Shown in pieces: positions 45,840-59,080 of a stretch of DNA of 64,000 nucleotides. Made by a program: the position numbers and the translations under genes. Below the pieces are notes generated by a model that was given only the letters and a program-made list of their open reading frames with translations, searched no databases and had not been told where the DNA came from. Location of the stretch: contig VSDK01004430.1 of NCBI GenBank assembly GCA_009767595.1, positions 86,960 to 150,959 of the forward strand, given 5' to 3'. The first letter of the stretch is position 1. Each line of letters begins with the position of its first letter. The stretch comes from Symbiodinium kawagutii. Its lineage: Eukaryota; Sar; Dinophyceae; Suessiales; Symbiodiniaceae.

Positions 45840-46799
45840 TGCTGCAGGATGAGCCGCTAATGACAAGTGTTGGTCACAACAATATTGTTTTCTACCACAT
45901 GTGGTTGTTAACCTTCTGTGTGGTTCGCACATCCTATCTTTTATATCGTGTTGGATCCATCCCAAAATTGTTCACCAAGCCGTGAAAGAGAGCATCTTCA
46001 AAGTATGGAGCCATATGGCCAAGTGGAAAGATGAAAAGGAGCTTCAGGCGTCACATCCGAACTTGTACCAAACATGGCGAGCTGACATAGCTTCATGGTC
46101 TTTGTTTTCTTTCGAGCTGCAGTCTCACCTGTGCACACCAGTAGCGGGGGGATAGATCCAGTGGTGGAAACAATGTCAAAGGGGAATCTGGCATACTAGC
46201 TAACATGCTTTCAATGCTCAAAGTGTTGGCAACTGCTTGTGTGAATATATGTTTTTTCATCAGTGTTGTTTGCATTGCTGATTGCAGCAATTAATTGCCG
46301 GCCTGCTGGGTCAGTCGCTGACTTGGATGTCCAATCCGTAGACCCATGGGACCACACAGCAAGGACCCATGTGCCCCGCTAGGAGCAAAGGTGAGGTAGA
46401 AGGTTCTTGACAAAAAGTTAAGATTGGTGTAACGAGAAAAGGATGCCAGCTGGGAACAATCTTGAGATCGACATGTATTTCAATCAGAGCTAGCTCTAGC
46501 TCATCCTCATTAGTGATTGCATGGGAGTGAGTTGAAGCGACATCCAAAGGCTGCACTGCATGCGCATTCCTTGAGGCGGCTGGCAAGAAAACGGTGCGCC
46601 TGATGGCTGAACTGGAACATCCAGTTTGGAAGGGTAAAGCCAAGGATAATCAGATCCTTTGGGGAAATGCACGTTACTAATGGTCAGAACAATGAAAAAA
46701 ACAAAATCAGACCTTGTAGCAGAAATCCAGCCCTGAAACAGCAAGTCCTATTCTTGGCTTAAGTACTGAAATTCTGCAGCCTCTGGAGGATGCAGGAAC
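45840..46799. other. Divergent strand switch between A' and the ankyrin duplication
   Basis: Minus-strand genes lie to the left and plus-strand genes to the right. No gene is supported here and no promoter motif could be recognised; dinoflagellate core promoters are poorly defined. Confidence 0.45.
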
Positions 46800-48275
46800 A
46801 TATAACTGTTGGTTGATGTTGGTTGTCTTATTGTCGCGATGTCGATCTAAGTGCTTTTGCTCTCCGATTTGAGGCAATCTTCTTTTTCTGAGCTGCTGAA
46901 TCCTCATGGACTCTTGGTGCACATCTTCGTTTCGCATTTCTGGGGCCACCTCTATAGCAGCTCGGCCTTAGGTCTTTTCTTTCAAGCCAAAATGTTGCGG
47001 GGCAATTGCTCTGCAAAACCTGGCGTGGGTGATTTCTGAGACCTTCTGGCGGGAAGATGTGAATGTCCATCAGTTAATGTCAATTGGCTTGATCAACACT
47101 TGATCTGAGGCAGCACTCTTTTGGCGCTCCAACTTTGGGCCACGAAGCATTTTCCGAACTTCGCTCAGCATCCGCAGTCGGTGGTGTGCTGGATTTGTAC
47201 CTCGACGATGACCGATTTATATCCATCCTGGAGTATAAGTATGTTTAAATTTGAACCATTTACCTATTGGGGATGGTCCAAACACTGCTAGATAATCAGC
47301 AATATATCAGCATCTACTCCAGCCATGGCTCGCCTGGCCTTGAGGTCTTTTTGCTCTCAACCAGCACGCGGTGGCCGACGAAGTTGGTGAGAAGCCAATG
47401 CAGGGGCCTTTCAATGCAGCGTTGGCGCAAGCAGCAGGTGGTGCTGTGATGGTGCCGCGGAGTCCATTTCATGAAAAAGTCTGGTGAAAAATCACTCAAA
47501 AGTTTTTTGTGCCACCAATGCGCTTGTATCAGTTCTGTTGCGGCTGATCCATGATTTGTCCGTGGGAGACTTTGGGCACAAGTTCTTTTACCTTTTTTTG
47601 CCTTTTTTTTCCATTGTGACAGTACTTGGCTTTGAGCCCTTGAGCTACTCCTGTGGACTCAGAGGTGCTAGACGAAAATGTGAACCCGTTCAAGCGCATC
47701 TGGTGCCTTTTCGAAACCTGGCGACTCAGAGATTTACGACGGCCCTTCGAGCTGATATGTGACTCGGCCACGATCTTTGACAACCCTCGAACTCGAACAT
47801 GTTCAGATGAGGGGTTTGATGTGTTTTGGTGATTTTTTGGGGTTGTCCCACACGCAGCTTTCAGCGGCTTCCTCGAACAAGTTTCAATATGTGAAATCCA
47901 ATGAATTTCACTGTACACATCCATTTTCCATGTTTTTCATTAGGGTTGTCCATAAGTGATGCCATTGTGTTTGCCTCAATCGAGTCGATGCTGGTGCACA
48001 CTGTTTACAACCGGCCATTATGCATGTTCAAGAAGTTTTGTCGACTTCTTCAAACCTGAGGCAATTTGGGCTCATTATCACATTCAGCGGGCTTGGTCCG
48101 TGGCTCACGAGCAGAACAAGCCAAGATACAGCAGGCAACGTGCGAAGCCTTGTGGAGCTTGTCGGCCAGCGACTTGGCTCGCAAGTTGTACAGTGTTTGA
48201 GTTCGGTCAAATCGTTGTTCCAATGAACTGTTTGTCAAAGATGTTTTTTCTTTTAAATCATCTGGACTCCTGAAG

Positions 48276-50656
48276 GCAGGGCGCAAAGCTCAGTAGTAGC
48301 CGACAAGTACAGCATTTGGGCCCACATTGCAGATAGTGAGTGGTGGCATTTGATCATGGCAATTGGTGCAGAAAGTGCATTCAGCGAAGCTGTAAAATTG
48401 GGTCATGATTTGGATGCTGGTTTTTTTGGTGACTTCAACCGACACATGCGCTCGCTGCTATCCACGAGCCTCCTTGAGACTTTGTTGGGCAGTTCGGATT
48501 TCACAGCAGCTGCTCGGTGTTGCCTGAATGGAGCATCCCTCAGTGAAGAGCAGCTGGAGAAGCTCTGGGCAAATTTTGATAGCAACGACCGAGCCCGTTG
48601 GTTTGACCAAATGCTGGATTCAACAGCACAGACTGGAAATGCATCGCTCATGCGTTGTCTTCTGAGACACGGAGCCGATGCAGGACTCAATCTCAGCAGC
48701 CATGGTATGAGAAACCTGCTGTATTTGGGAGCCCGAAGTGGCCATGAGCCCGTAATTGATCTGCTCCTGGAAAACGGAGCTGATGCCAGGGCAGAAAGCA
48801 ATGATTTAGAGAAAGCCCTGATGGCTGCAGCTTTTGGTGGCCATGAGCCCATAGTGAAGCTGCTGCTTGAGCATGAGGCTGATGCAAATGCAACACGCAA
48901 CGATGGAGAGACAGCCCTGATCCAAGCAGCTAGACAAGGCCATGAGCCCATAGTGAAGCTGCTGCTAGAGCATGGAGCTCACGTCATGGCAGCAGGCAAT
49001 GATGGAGAGACGGCCCTGGAGTGTGCAGCTAAAGAAGGCCATGAACTGGTTGTGAAGCTGCTGCTCGAGCATGGGGCTGATGCCAAGGCAGCAAACAATA
49101 AACGTTTGTATTTTGCCACCGAACCAGGTCGGGAATCGGTTTTGAAGTTGCTGCTTGAGCATCGGGCTGATGCCAGGGCAGCACGCAATGATGGATTGAC
49201 AGCCCTGATGGAAGCAGCTTTTGCTGGCCATGAGCCCATAGTGAAGCTGCTGCTAGAGCATAGAGCTGACGTCATGGCAGCACACAATCATGGTCACTCA
49301 GCCCTGATGGCTGCAGCTACAGGTGGCCATGAGTCCACAGTGAAGATGCTGCTCGATCATGGTGCTGATGCCAGGGCAGCGAACAATGATGGAGTGACAG
49401 CCGTGACATGTGCCGCAGAGCGCGGTCATGAACCGATTATGAAGCTGCTGCTTGAGCATGGGGCTGATGCCAGGGCAGCACGCAATGATGGAGAGACAGC
49501 CCTGATGCAAGCAGCTCAAGGTGGCCATGAGCCCATAGTGAAGCTGCTGCTTGAGCACGGAGCTGACGTCATGGCAGCGAACAGTGATGGAGAGACGGCC
49601 CTGATGCAAGCAGCTTTTGATGGCCATGAGTCCACAGTGAAGATGCTGCTGGAGCATGGTGCTGATGCCGGGGCAGTGAACAATGATGGAAGGACACCCC
49701 TGATGGCTGCAGCTATGCGTGGCGGCGAATCGATTGTGAAGATGCTGCTTGAGCATGGGGCTGACGTCATGGCAGCGAACGGTGATGGAGAGACGGCCCT
49801 GATGCAAGCAGCTTTTGGTGGCCATGACCATGTCGTAAAGCTCTTGCTGGAGCACGGGGCTGATGCCAGGGCATCACGCAATGATGGAGTGACAGCTCTG
49901 ATTAAGGCAGCTGCAGCTATGGATGACGACGAACCGCTTGTGAGGCTGCTGCTTTATTACAGAGCTGATGCCAGGGCATCACGTAATGATGGAGTGACAG
50001 CCTTGTTTTTTGCCGCGAATCGCGGTCATGAACCGGTAGTGAAGCTGCTGCTTGAGCACGGGGCTGATGCCAGGGCGGCGCGCAATGATGGGGTGACAGC
50101 CCTGATGCAAGCAGCTCAAGGTGGCCATGAGCCCATAGTGAAGCTGCTGCTAGAGCATAGAGCTGACGTCATGGCAGCACACAATCATGGTCACTCAGCC
50201 CTGATGGCTGCAGCTACAGGTGGCCATGAGTCCACAGTGAAGATGCTGCTCGAGCATGGTGCTGATGCCAGGGCAGTGAACAATGATGGAAGGACACCCC
50301 TGATGGCTGCAGCTATGCGTGGCGGCGAACCGATTGTGAAGATGCTGCTTGAGCATGGGGCTGATGCCAGGGCAGCGCACAATGATGGAGCGACAGCATT
50401 GTTGCTTGCTGCTGCCAGTGGCCATGAGCCCATAGTGAAGCTGCTACTTGAGCGCGGGGCTGATGCCAGGGCAGCACGCAATGATGGAGTGACAGCCCTG
50501 GCAGCTGCAGCTGCAGGTGGTCATGAAAGTGTTTTGGCGCTTTTGCTTCAGCATGAACATACCATGGCTGTGCCCAATGGGACCGCAGGTGTGGCAGGGT
50601 TGGCACTGTTTTCCCATCGCTTAGTTTCCCCCTCCGCGACCAGTACGAGCGGTTGA
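48276..50656 (+). CDS. Ankyrin-repeat protein, copy 2, intact
   Basis: A likely first coding exon lies near 48,085-48,187 (GLVRGSRAEQAKIQQATCEA), then an AG|G acceptor at 48,275 opens a frame to the stop at 50,656. If translation starts inside this exon, the first ATG is at 48,356 (MAIGAESAFSEAVKLGHDLD). The N-terminal part (FNRHMRSLLSTSLLETLLGS, SLMRCLLRHGADAGL) matches copy 1. From about residue 115 there are 19 ankyrin repeats, mostly 33 residues with DGxTALMxAA, GHEP and VKLLLEHGAD; repeat 5 is short and degenerate and repeat 13 is two residues long. The tail is Ser/Thr/Ala rich. No signal peptide or membrane segment is seen. It probably acts as an intracellular binding scaffold; the partner is unknown. 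The repeats are intronless, and all breaks seen in copy 1 are absent here. Confidence 0.85.
49240..50352 (+). repeat. 897-bp super-repeat inside ankyrin gene copy 2
   Basis: Repeats 6-7 and 15-16 are almost identical in DNA: CATAGAGCTGACGTCATGGC and CACACAATCATGGTCACTC occur at about 49,259 and 50,156, and the GGAAGGACACCCCTGATGGC block of repeats 11 and 17 follows. The 897-bp offset equals nine ankyrin units including the 35-residue one. Confidence 0.85.
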
Positions 50657-51830
50657 CCTACGTCCTGTGACCCTCCCGAAGGTGAAGCCATGCAGCGTTC
50701 GATTCGGTTGCCCCAGCGTAAATGGCCTAATTTGAAGATTGCGACCGTTTCAGGCGCTCAAAAGAATTGTTCGGAGGAAGGCTTCACCATGCTTGTGTCT
50801 ACATTTTTGGAAACATGTATTGCGCTGTTTTTCTTCATTGCTGGGACTCTGGGCCAGGCAGGTGAATTCCCAAAGAAGTGGAACAGTGACGAGTTCACTA
50901 CTATAGGGTGTGCATTGACCCCCAAAGGATCTTCAACCCAACTTGAAAGCCTTCGCAACGACTTCCATTCTTTTCCCCGCTGGGCTTCATAATCTGCCTC
51001 GTTTAGAGTGAACACATCATCAGCAATGGAAGAATCAACTTGCAGTGGGGTGTTGCAGTAGGTATTGGCAGTGGTTCACGAATGCCTGTAGGCCCGTGAG
51101 AGATGTACGGGCAGTGCCATTGAGCCAGCTCAACAAACGCATGCAATGGCCATTGCTGCTAGCTCCAAGGGATACTAAACGGCTACCTACCAGTATGACC
51201 ATGACCAAACCAACAACAACCATGAACAATCATTAGAGCTCTTTCAAGAATCGACAAGGGCCAATGCCATGCTTGATGGTCAGTGGCCATTGGTAATGGC
51301 TTGTGATGGTTTACGATGATCATTAATTGTCGGTAATGGATGGTACTGGTCAGAATGTTGTCCATTTTGGTTCAGGATGATTTATGATGTTTGTGTGTGG
51401 ACATGGTCAAGGTTCATGGTAGCTCCAGGGTGCTTCAAGATGATAGATGTTTCATGACAATTTAATGACGCGTATTGCCGGTCATTCACGGATTAACGAT
51501 GGTTGATTATTGTTGATGATGGCCGGAGTTGACAATGATCAACAATATATTTTCTGGTCAACCTTCATGCGTAAGATTTGACAACCATTTGTAGTAACCA
51601 TGAATCTAACGCATATTAAAAGATTAACACGTGGTGGTTGATAATCAATATTCTCAATGCATGTTCATTAATGATTGTTTGTCACTGGCTCCAGATGGAG
51701 TCGCTCGCTGACCTCATGGACTTGAAATTACAGCCATTATTTCAGGTCCGGTGATTCGGGGTTCTGGCTAGACAAGGGTGGATGGTCATTGGCCACAAGC
51801 ATTGATCATTTCAAACTATATCGACAAACT

Positions 51831-51947
51831 ATCTATATATATATATATAAATATAAATATATATATATATTTTTTTTCAAAACATATATATATATATATA
51901 TTTTTTATATTTATATAATTTATATATATTTATATATATATATACAA
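51831..51947. repeat. (TA)n-rich microsatellite
   Basis: Alternating TA runs broken by short T8 and A tracts. It has no equivalent length in segmental copy 1. Confidence 0.93.
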
Positions 51948-52449
51948 TATGTACTATTATTATGATTTTATGGCAAAAGTACTGGTTTACCCACTTTCGA
52001 AATGACTTGCGGGCTCCACGCAGCACTGCAGGGCAGATGGGAACTTACCAGCTCTGGAGGCAGATCAAGGCCGCGTGGTTTGTTGAAGTACCATCGGGAC
52101 GATGCCACGCAGTGCCATAGATTCTGCATCCAAATTTCCTTTTTTATGAACTCGGTATTGGGTGGCATGTGTTCTTTCTCGTGTTTTTGTTCTCCTCCTC
52201 CTCCCTGTCATTTGTGTTTGGCCATGCGTGTGAAAACATTTGGGAGCACATTGACATGTTGAAATCGTATCCCCTTCCCCAACCCATTTATTGGGGAGGA
52301 TACCATTGCAGTCACCAGCTCTCGCTGCGGCCAGTTGGGCGGATCCAGGGCCCCGGGTGCCACGGGTCGGGGTGCCATGGCGAATTCGCTGTTGACCTTC
52401 GATGAGAACAATCCCAAGGCTGGAACGGTGCATGGGTCGCGGATATGAT

Positions 52450-54440
52450 TCAATCGCTGGTTGGTAATATATGTTTCATTTTTTTTGATGATATCAACCT
52501 GAATTGCAATCGGAAATTATCGACCGTGCCAAATCCATGCATTTCATGCGAATGTCGATCTTGGATTCTTCACACATTCAACTTTAATGTGTGATGCGGT
52601 GCATAAGCCAACTTTCGAGGAAGTAATGGGCCATGTCAAATTGAGTTGGTGAATGAACAGCCAGGTATTGCTCGCTCAAACATTGGTAACTGAACGTTCT
52701 CAATCCTGTTGCTCCTCATTGACGCTTTTTTGAGTCATATCCTCGCGGTTCAAGATATACGATTGAATCTTTTCCACGCACACCTCGAGAGATCATACGC
52801 ACGTACTACCCACAGTGGCAAGAGAACAGACTCGAATAACTTGATTGCCCATTCGCAGTTTTCTTCCAAGATGATAACTAGCAGAACTGAGAAGTAACTA
52901 GCATCAATTTAATCAATGTGGGAATTTCACCAGCAATGAAAGGATTGACCAGTGGCACTGCAGTCCTTGAATGAAGCCTGTACTTATACTCATGAATAGA
53001 CTGGCTGACCTTGTTCTTATCAATGTGACAGGCTTAGTTTTGCTCATGTGTTCTCTTGATGGGATGAACCTTGGACGTTCCCACTTAACTGTTGCCCAAT
53101 GCTATTTGATCGAGGCATATACTTGTGTTCTTGATTCTCACACTTTCTCGTATACGGGTCTCGAACAGAAATCGAGCTTGCCCAATGAAGCATGAAGCTA
53201 ACAAATTCATGCTGGTTCCTCCAAACAAATGTCACTATGCTATACTATATTCACTTTTCTAAGCCGGAAAAATCTATATGTGGGCTTCACTTACACGACA
53301 TACCGCTTTTTCTCATCTCAGGCAGTGATCTCAACGCCTCGATCCTTGCAAGCATGCAAGCACCTTGGCCACATTTTGGTGGGTGCCATGCAATTCTTGT
53401 TCCGATTTGTTCCGTGGTTTCTGTCTTTGCTGGGGCTTCGGCCAGGGAACAACAGGGCTATTTGAGCAATGAACACTTGGCATTTACTTTGCAGTAGAAC
53501 GTTTGGTAACTACCTAGGACCTTCCATATTTGTTGGCTGAGGTTCACGCACGCTGAACATTTATGTCAACTTTCCTACCTGCATTTTTGCTTTGCTCAAG
53601 CAAGAGGGCATTTTACCGGAGGAGCTCATCTATAAGCCCGTACCTTTCCTGCATGTTGACAGTGGAGCTGAGTGGGGCTCGAGCCTGGACATCAACTTGG
53701 GTGAGGTTGGGTGCAATTTGAAAATTTGTTCGTTCAGATTTGTATATGCTATTTTGATAGGTCGGATATGATATGATATGATCGGATATCGTTGTCAACA
53801 TTATGTGGTTGCATATCGCTTCTGTGGTTGAAGGCTCTCCCCTGATTGGGCATCATGTTTAGGTCAATATCGCACAGCAGCAGTTTGTTGCTGATCACTC
53901 ACATGCAATCAGTACTGACCCTTTACCGCGTATGGACTTCTAAAATGTAGAACATCCATGTTCACCTTGCTTTCCAATCATCCGAGCCCCATGAAAAAGA
54001 TGCAGATACGTCGAGAGTTGTTTGTTTGGGTCGAAGCTTCTTCCCGGCCACTTCCACAATTTTCCACATATTCATCGCGTCCAACCTGAATGAAGTTATT
54101 GTAGGTTCCTTCTCCTGTAAGGACAGGGAATATCATTCATTTTCTCTCCGCAGTCCCTGTCTCAGCCATGCAAAGGTGGAGGCCTTCAAAGACAAGCACC
54201 TGTCGCCACGCTTGGTGAACCTGAGGCTAGAGATGTGAAGCATTTGGAAAGAGTTAGTTTGTCGATGTGCGTGGCGTTCTGTTGAGAAACATCATCATAC
54301 TATGTAGGATTATCAGTTTAATCCATTTGGAGGAGATTAAGTTGGTCAAAGCAGCTATCAGTTGTTTTGACCCAAATGTTTAGGGGTTCCTTCTCTTTGA
54401 TTGAAATGCTACTCACTACCCCGAACCCACCTGCTGACAG
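52450..54440. other. Start of copy-2-specific interval, no gene supported
   Basis: Short plus-strand open stretches occur (for example 53,300-53,500 and 54,150-54,235) but lack splice-consistent joins or paralogues. This is the first part of about 9 kb found only in the second copy of the duplicated region. Confidence 0.4.
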
Positions 54441-55472
54441 GTTTGACTTCTTTGAGGCCAAGAGAAGAGATCTATTGGCTGCAGCCAGACGCTCACGAGA
54501 ACATCTCTTGACCGAAGCCAAGGAAAACCAAAATCTGCAGCTGGCCATGGTCACTTGGTACAGCGTGGTGGGGCCATGGGCACGGTAAATCTGACGTGCT
54601 AAATGTCCCCGCAGACTTTACTGAGTCGGAGTCAAATGGCCGTGGGTGTGATGGATGGAGTTTGCGTTGTTCCCTTTTCAATTTTCATCATCACATGGCA
54701 ATCATCACATTTCTTAAGAACGAGTGCTAGTCATGGGTGTCCTCATCGTCCTCGTCATGTTTTTCATCAATCAGGAACTAACCATCAAGTATCATCACCA
54801 GCAGCTTGCATCAGCCTTCATCGACGAGAGCTAGCCGTTGCAGAATACACTTTTTCAAGAAACCCATTGATGTTTGGTCATGTCTTCGGCCTTGCCGCAC
54901 AAGGTCGCACAAGAAAGTGGCCTGAGCAAAGGCCATGGCATTTGACCTATCCAATGGATACATTTCTGTTCCTTTTTGGTACTGGTCACTGTCATTTTTG
55001 CCACCAGGTCTCTGGCCTTGGACGACAAAACATATCGTTTGTTTATTTTTGGGAAGCAGAAGGGGTCCAAGTTGTACTGTTGGTGTTTTATCCTACCATG
55101 GTTGACCTACACGCTGCAGTGGAGAAACACAAATGTAATGCATATATTTTCTCCCAAGGTTACCCTAAATTAGTAAAAAATCCTTGAAGAGATATGAGAT
55201 ATCATGTTTGGTGATGTTTTGGTCGACCTTCTTCCGGTCCCTACCTTTGGAGAACCCCATGTCCCCGCAGGTGCCATCCTGGCGCTGAACAGCGACACGC
55301 TGAAGTTGGAGCGGCAAAAGCTGCTCCAAGCGCAGGAAACGGAACGATGCCTGGCTGAGAGATGCCGGTGGTGCTGGTGATGAGTGAGTGGCGTGCTGGA
55401 TCCTGCTGGTGATGTGCACACCATGTGACAACTTCTGGAGTTTAAGTGTGGCAGTGATTTGCTTGGATGATG

Positions 55473-55523
<51 letters not shown>

Positions 55524-55755
55524 GTTCTGGCAATGATTAATGTTGACATGATGGTTATTGGTATCATTATTGACGACGATCATAAAGTCGCATCAAAGCC
55601 GCTGTTTTGTCGCTTGTGTTGTGTCCTTGGCAACTTGCAGCGGTCAAATTTTTAGGAAAGTGCTTGAACCCCAAGCGGTGGAGATCGAGTTGAAGAACTT
55701 GAAGAGCTTGGAATCGGCCAATGAATTCCTGGACAGCGCTGCCAAAGACACGCAG
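54441..55755 (+). CDS. Coiled-coil protein, internal exons
   Basis: Three exons with good borders: 54,441-54,549 (FDFFEAKRRDLLAAARRSRE, then HLLTEAKENQNLQLAM), 55,271-55,367 (AILALNSDTLKLERQKLLQA, QETERCLAER) and 55,641-55,755 (GQIFRKVLEPQAVEIELKNL, KSLESANEFLDSAAKDTQ). Exons 2 and 3 join in phase as CG|C, with GT donor and CAG acceptor. At least one exon between the first two is missing, since their phases do not fit. The segments are strongly helical and charged, like a coiled-coil structural or scaffold protein. Start, stop and function are not known. It lies in the part of segmental copy 2 that has no match in copy 1. Confidence 0.5.
55464..55522 (+). repeat. (GAT)n microsatellite
   Basis: About eighteen ATG/GAT trinucleotides in the intron between coiled-coil exons 2 and 3. 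Open frames of poly-Met, poly-Asp, poly-His or poly-Ser across it are artefacts. Confidence 0.95.
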
Positions 55756-58223
55756 GTCGCGGGTGCGGCGGGGTGGCATCCAGGGGCGCCCTGGGGCAGC
55801 CCTGGCGACTTGGGTTGGTCACCAGGGTTGGTCAACGAAACTAACTGGCGATGTACCCACAACAGCCACGAAGAATAGCTGCTTGGCATCGCTTGGCGGT
55901 GTCAGCAACAGTGTTATTCTCCAGCATTTTTGGGATGTTTCAAGGTGGAGCACGCTGCTGTTTTCGGACTGGAGCTCAACCACTAAGCAGACAAGGGGGG
56001 TGTTATCCACAGTAACTTGTCCAGGTTGGGAAGGAATGACCCTTTGTGCCCACAACGATTTGCGGAACATCGCGGGAATGCCATGCTATTGGGAGCTCAG
56101 ACTTGGCAAGATTAGAACAAAGATGAAGGAAGCATGATGTTACATGCCCTGAAACAGGATGTGAAAACACACCGTTTGGGATCCCGAAGAAGGAACTTTG
56201 CCGCAAATACCTCATCATTCATGGTTCTGGGTGGCAATACGTGCGAATAATTAACCATCTCTTTGCCATTGTCCCACATTTGTGATGCTACTTTGGGACT
56301 GCCTTTATGCATTTTTTTCTCTCCCAGGTAGGGCTTCCAGTTCAGTAGTGCTTGGTGTGTGGATATGCAACCTGGTCTTTGGAAAACGTACAGCTGATGT
56401 CATGGTTGAGAGCTGGAGAGCTCCATTGTTGTCATTGTAGCACAGCAGTGTGCCGGCAGAACTGTGGGCCCATGACAACCCGCCAGCTGCAGCTTGGAAC
56501 CGAGGTATGAGGGCTTGCAGCTTGGCTTCACCACTGGGCCGGGCAGATCTGGGCCCTACTTGGAGCTGCGGGTTGATGATGCAACGGACGGCTCACTTTC
56601 AAAAATAGCCCAAAGAGTCAGGAAACAAGTCATCCGGCCTTGGCATCATATGGGTTTTATGATGTTGATCACATCGTGTCTTACATATTTTGATTGTACA
56701 GCCTACTAGGCTTGAATCTTGGTTCTCTCCCAGCTTTGTTCACCATGGTTAAGCTGAAGGGAAGCAGGGACAGGACCACCATGGGGATCCACCACGGCCG
56801 CCCTGGTCCAAGGCGCACCACCTTCCAGTTGTGGCGCCAGCGGGTCGCGCCCTGGGCTTGGAGGCGCCGCCCTCAGTTGCGGCGCAGGTCTTAGCTGCCA
56901 CGACCTGGCGGTGGTCCTGAGATAAACTGTCCTCGCCTGCAGCAGTCACGGGTCAGTAGGTGTGATCTAGCAATTGGTTCCAGTCAATGGATTTGGTTTA
57001 TTTTTAAACCACCTGGCTACAGGAAGGCTTTATCAGTGTGATCAATTGGTTCCAGTCTTTCGTGCTGGTTTTATCATGTTTTATCAACTGGTCATGCTCT
57101 CCACTTTGTGGACTCAACCTTTGAGCAGTTCTTCCTCAAAATGTATCAACCACCCCCCGCGGTGTTAGCAACCAGCCCTGGATAGTTGAAACATGTTGGT
57201 TGGAAGATCAACTGTGGCAAAAGACTATAAAAGACTTCAGGTGCAGCAAACCGGCCATCGTCGAGGCATCACCATCAGACCATGGACGAACAGTTTCTTG
57301 AAAGACAATACCCAGCGAAGTGTTGATCAAAACCAGGGATTTATGGGAAGATTACAGTATATACTTGGAAGATCTTGAAAGATTCAGGCTGGTAAACAGT
57401 TTGTGTTTGCTAAACTTCATGTGGATGGAATGTTTTCGTCATCACGCCTTCAGTGGGGTACCACGAAGAGTTGCCTGACCCCCGCCCTCACATGCAGAGC
57501 CCCTTGGATTTCCAAGGGCCATGAGTGGTCGCCGGAAACGTCATGGGCCTATGGGAAGCTGGGCGATACTGTTGACGGAGAGCATCCTCTACCGCTTGGG
57601 AGGATTAAAGATGGTTAAGGCACATGTTGAAACGCTATAATGGACAAATGGACAGATATTGACAATCAACCAGCTGCCAACTTTTGACCCTAAGATGTTG
57701 CCTTTGGGATTTTCCCTGGTTTTATCCATCAATTCTGCCGCTTTTCCCTGTCGCAGATGTGTGTTGCAACCTACCTAATTTGTTGAGCTAAGGAACGTCA
57801 GCTTCACCGCAGAGGCTTTGCGGGGCGGGCACCGCTAATGAAGCTGGACATTTCCTCAAGTCACCATGTGATCAAATTTCGGATTGCTTGGTGGAACTGC
57901 CAGGTGCAGGGGCACATGTAGATACATCCCTCGGGCAAGGATGGAAAGCAGGTGCTGCATCTGCATATCTTTAGAAACTAGGCCTTTATCAGTACATAAT
58001 TGTGTTATGTATCTATCCATCTCTAAATTGCATGTCTACACCTGCAAATCCCCGTGAAGCATCATCTCCACCGTCATGGTGTCACTGGTCCTCCCGGCGC
58101 AGGAGCTTGCACAGCGGCTGCTGTCGTTGGGCGAGCGCTTGCAGGATCTGCTCTGTGAAAACTGGATCTCTGGAGTGGAGCCATGGCTCAGATGCTGTGA
58201 GGGTGGCTTTGGGAGCTAAGAAT

Positions 58224-58345
58224 TGTTGCTGTTGTTGTTATTATTACTATTGTTGTTGTTGTTATTATTATTATTGTTGTTGTTGATTATTGTTGTTGTT
58301 ATTGTTTCTGATGGTTGTCATTCTTGTTGTTGTTCTTCGCTGTGT
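58224..58345 (+). repeat. GTT/ATT trinucleotide microsatellite
   Basis: Alternating blocks of TTG and TTA trinucleotides, about 120 bp. Confidence 0.92.
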
Positions 58346-58436
58346 TGTTTGTTGCTATCGTTGTTCGACAAAGAGCTGCCAAATCGCAATTGGTATATGC
58401 TCGACATCTCAAATGTGGTGCGGCAGTCAGCCGTGC

Positions 58437-58512
58437 GCAAGCAGCAAGCAAGCAGCAAGCAAGCAGCAAGCAAGCAGAAAGCAAGCAGCAAGCAAGCAGC
58501 AAGCAAGCAGCA
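58437..58512 (+). repeat. AGCAAGCAAGC 11-bp tandem repeat
   Basis: Six to seven copies of AGCAAGCAAGC with one A substitution. All three plus frames read Ser/Lys/Gln/Ala repeats, so coding cannot be judged from openness. Confidence 0.92.
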
Positions 58513-58864
58513 CAAAGATTTTTGGAGATGTTTTTTGATTGATACGATAGGCCATGAATTGCTACTGAACATGTAACAATAATTTCCGGATACATCACGG
58601 GGAAATAGCCATATTTGGAAGCATGGTGCAACGTGATAGAATCAAATAGAATCAAATAGATATCCTCATGATAGGTTAAGCATGGTAGATGTACGGAAAC
58701 CATGAGCGAGGACGATAGACTGCAGTTGCTACAGATATTGGATGTTCCCCAGGGTATTGGTATGCATATCAAAGTAAGAGGACCGCAACAAAAAATAGCA
58801 ACATCTAAGACCCATCAAATCATGGGAAAATGACCACCCTGTGGTGCGATTGGCCATGCAGACA

Positions 58865-58885
58865 TACACACACACACACACACGT
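58865..58885 (+). repeat. (CA)n microsatellite
   Basis: Ten CA dinucleotides. Confidence 0.95.
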
Positions 58886-59080
58886 TTGCAAAGATACTAT
58901 TTACCATACGTTCGTTTTTAAAGTACTCACCCGTGCTCGCGTGTTTGGATGGGTCTCAATTTGGACTATCTATCTTCACCGATTCCTTTCTTAAAATGGG
59001 GGTCCCCCGCACATCATCCATTATAAATCATTAATAGTAGTGCAACCATTTTTCTTGGGACGACCTTCTCGATGGCGATG

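Larger units (their letters stand above)
46800..52440 (+). repeat. Segmental duplication, ankyrin region, copy 2
   Basis: Direct repeat of about 16,150-22,300. The blocks upstream of the ankyrin gene are very similar (for example 46,850-46,975 against 16,200-16,325), while the downstream TTGATGATTGTT-rich part has more changes. The copy ends near the GGATCCAGGGCC block at about 52,340, after which the two copies diverge. Confidence 0.85.

Noticed and set aside
54603..55187. 194-codon plus frame between coiled-coil exons
   Set aside because: It crosses the likely intron of the coiled-coil gene, is hydrophobic/His-rich without domain features, and has no paralogue. Parts may be exonic, but that could not be supported.
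55165..55583. Poly-Ser and poly-His frames near 55.5 kb
   Set aside because: Produced by the GAT microsatellite.
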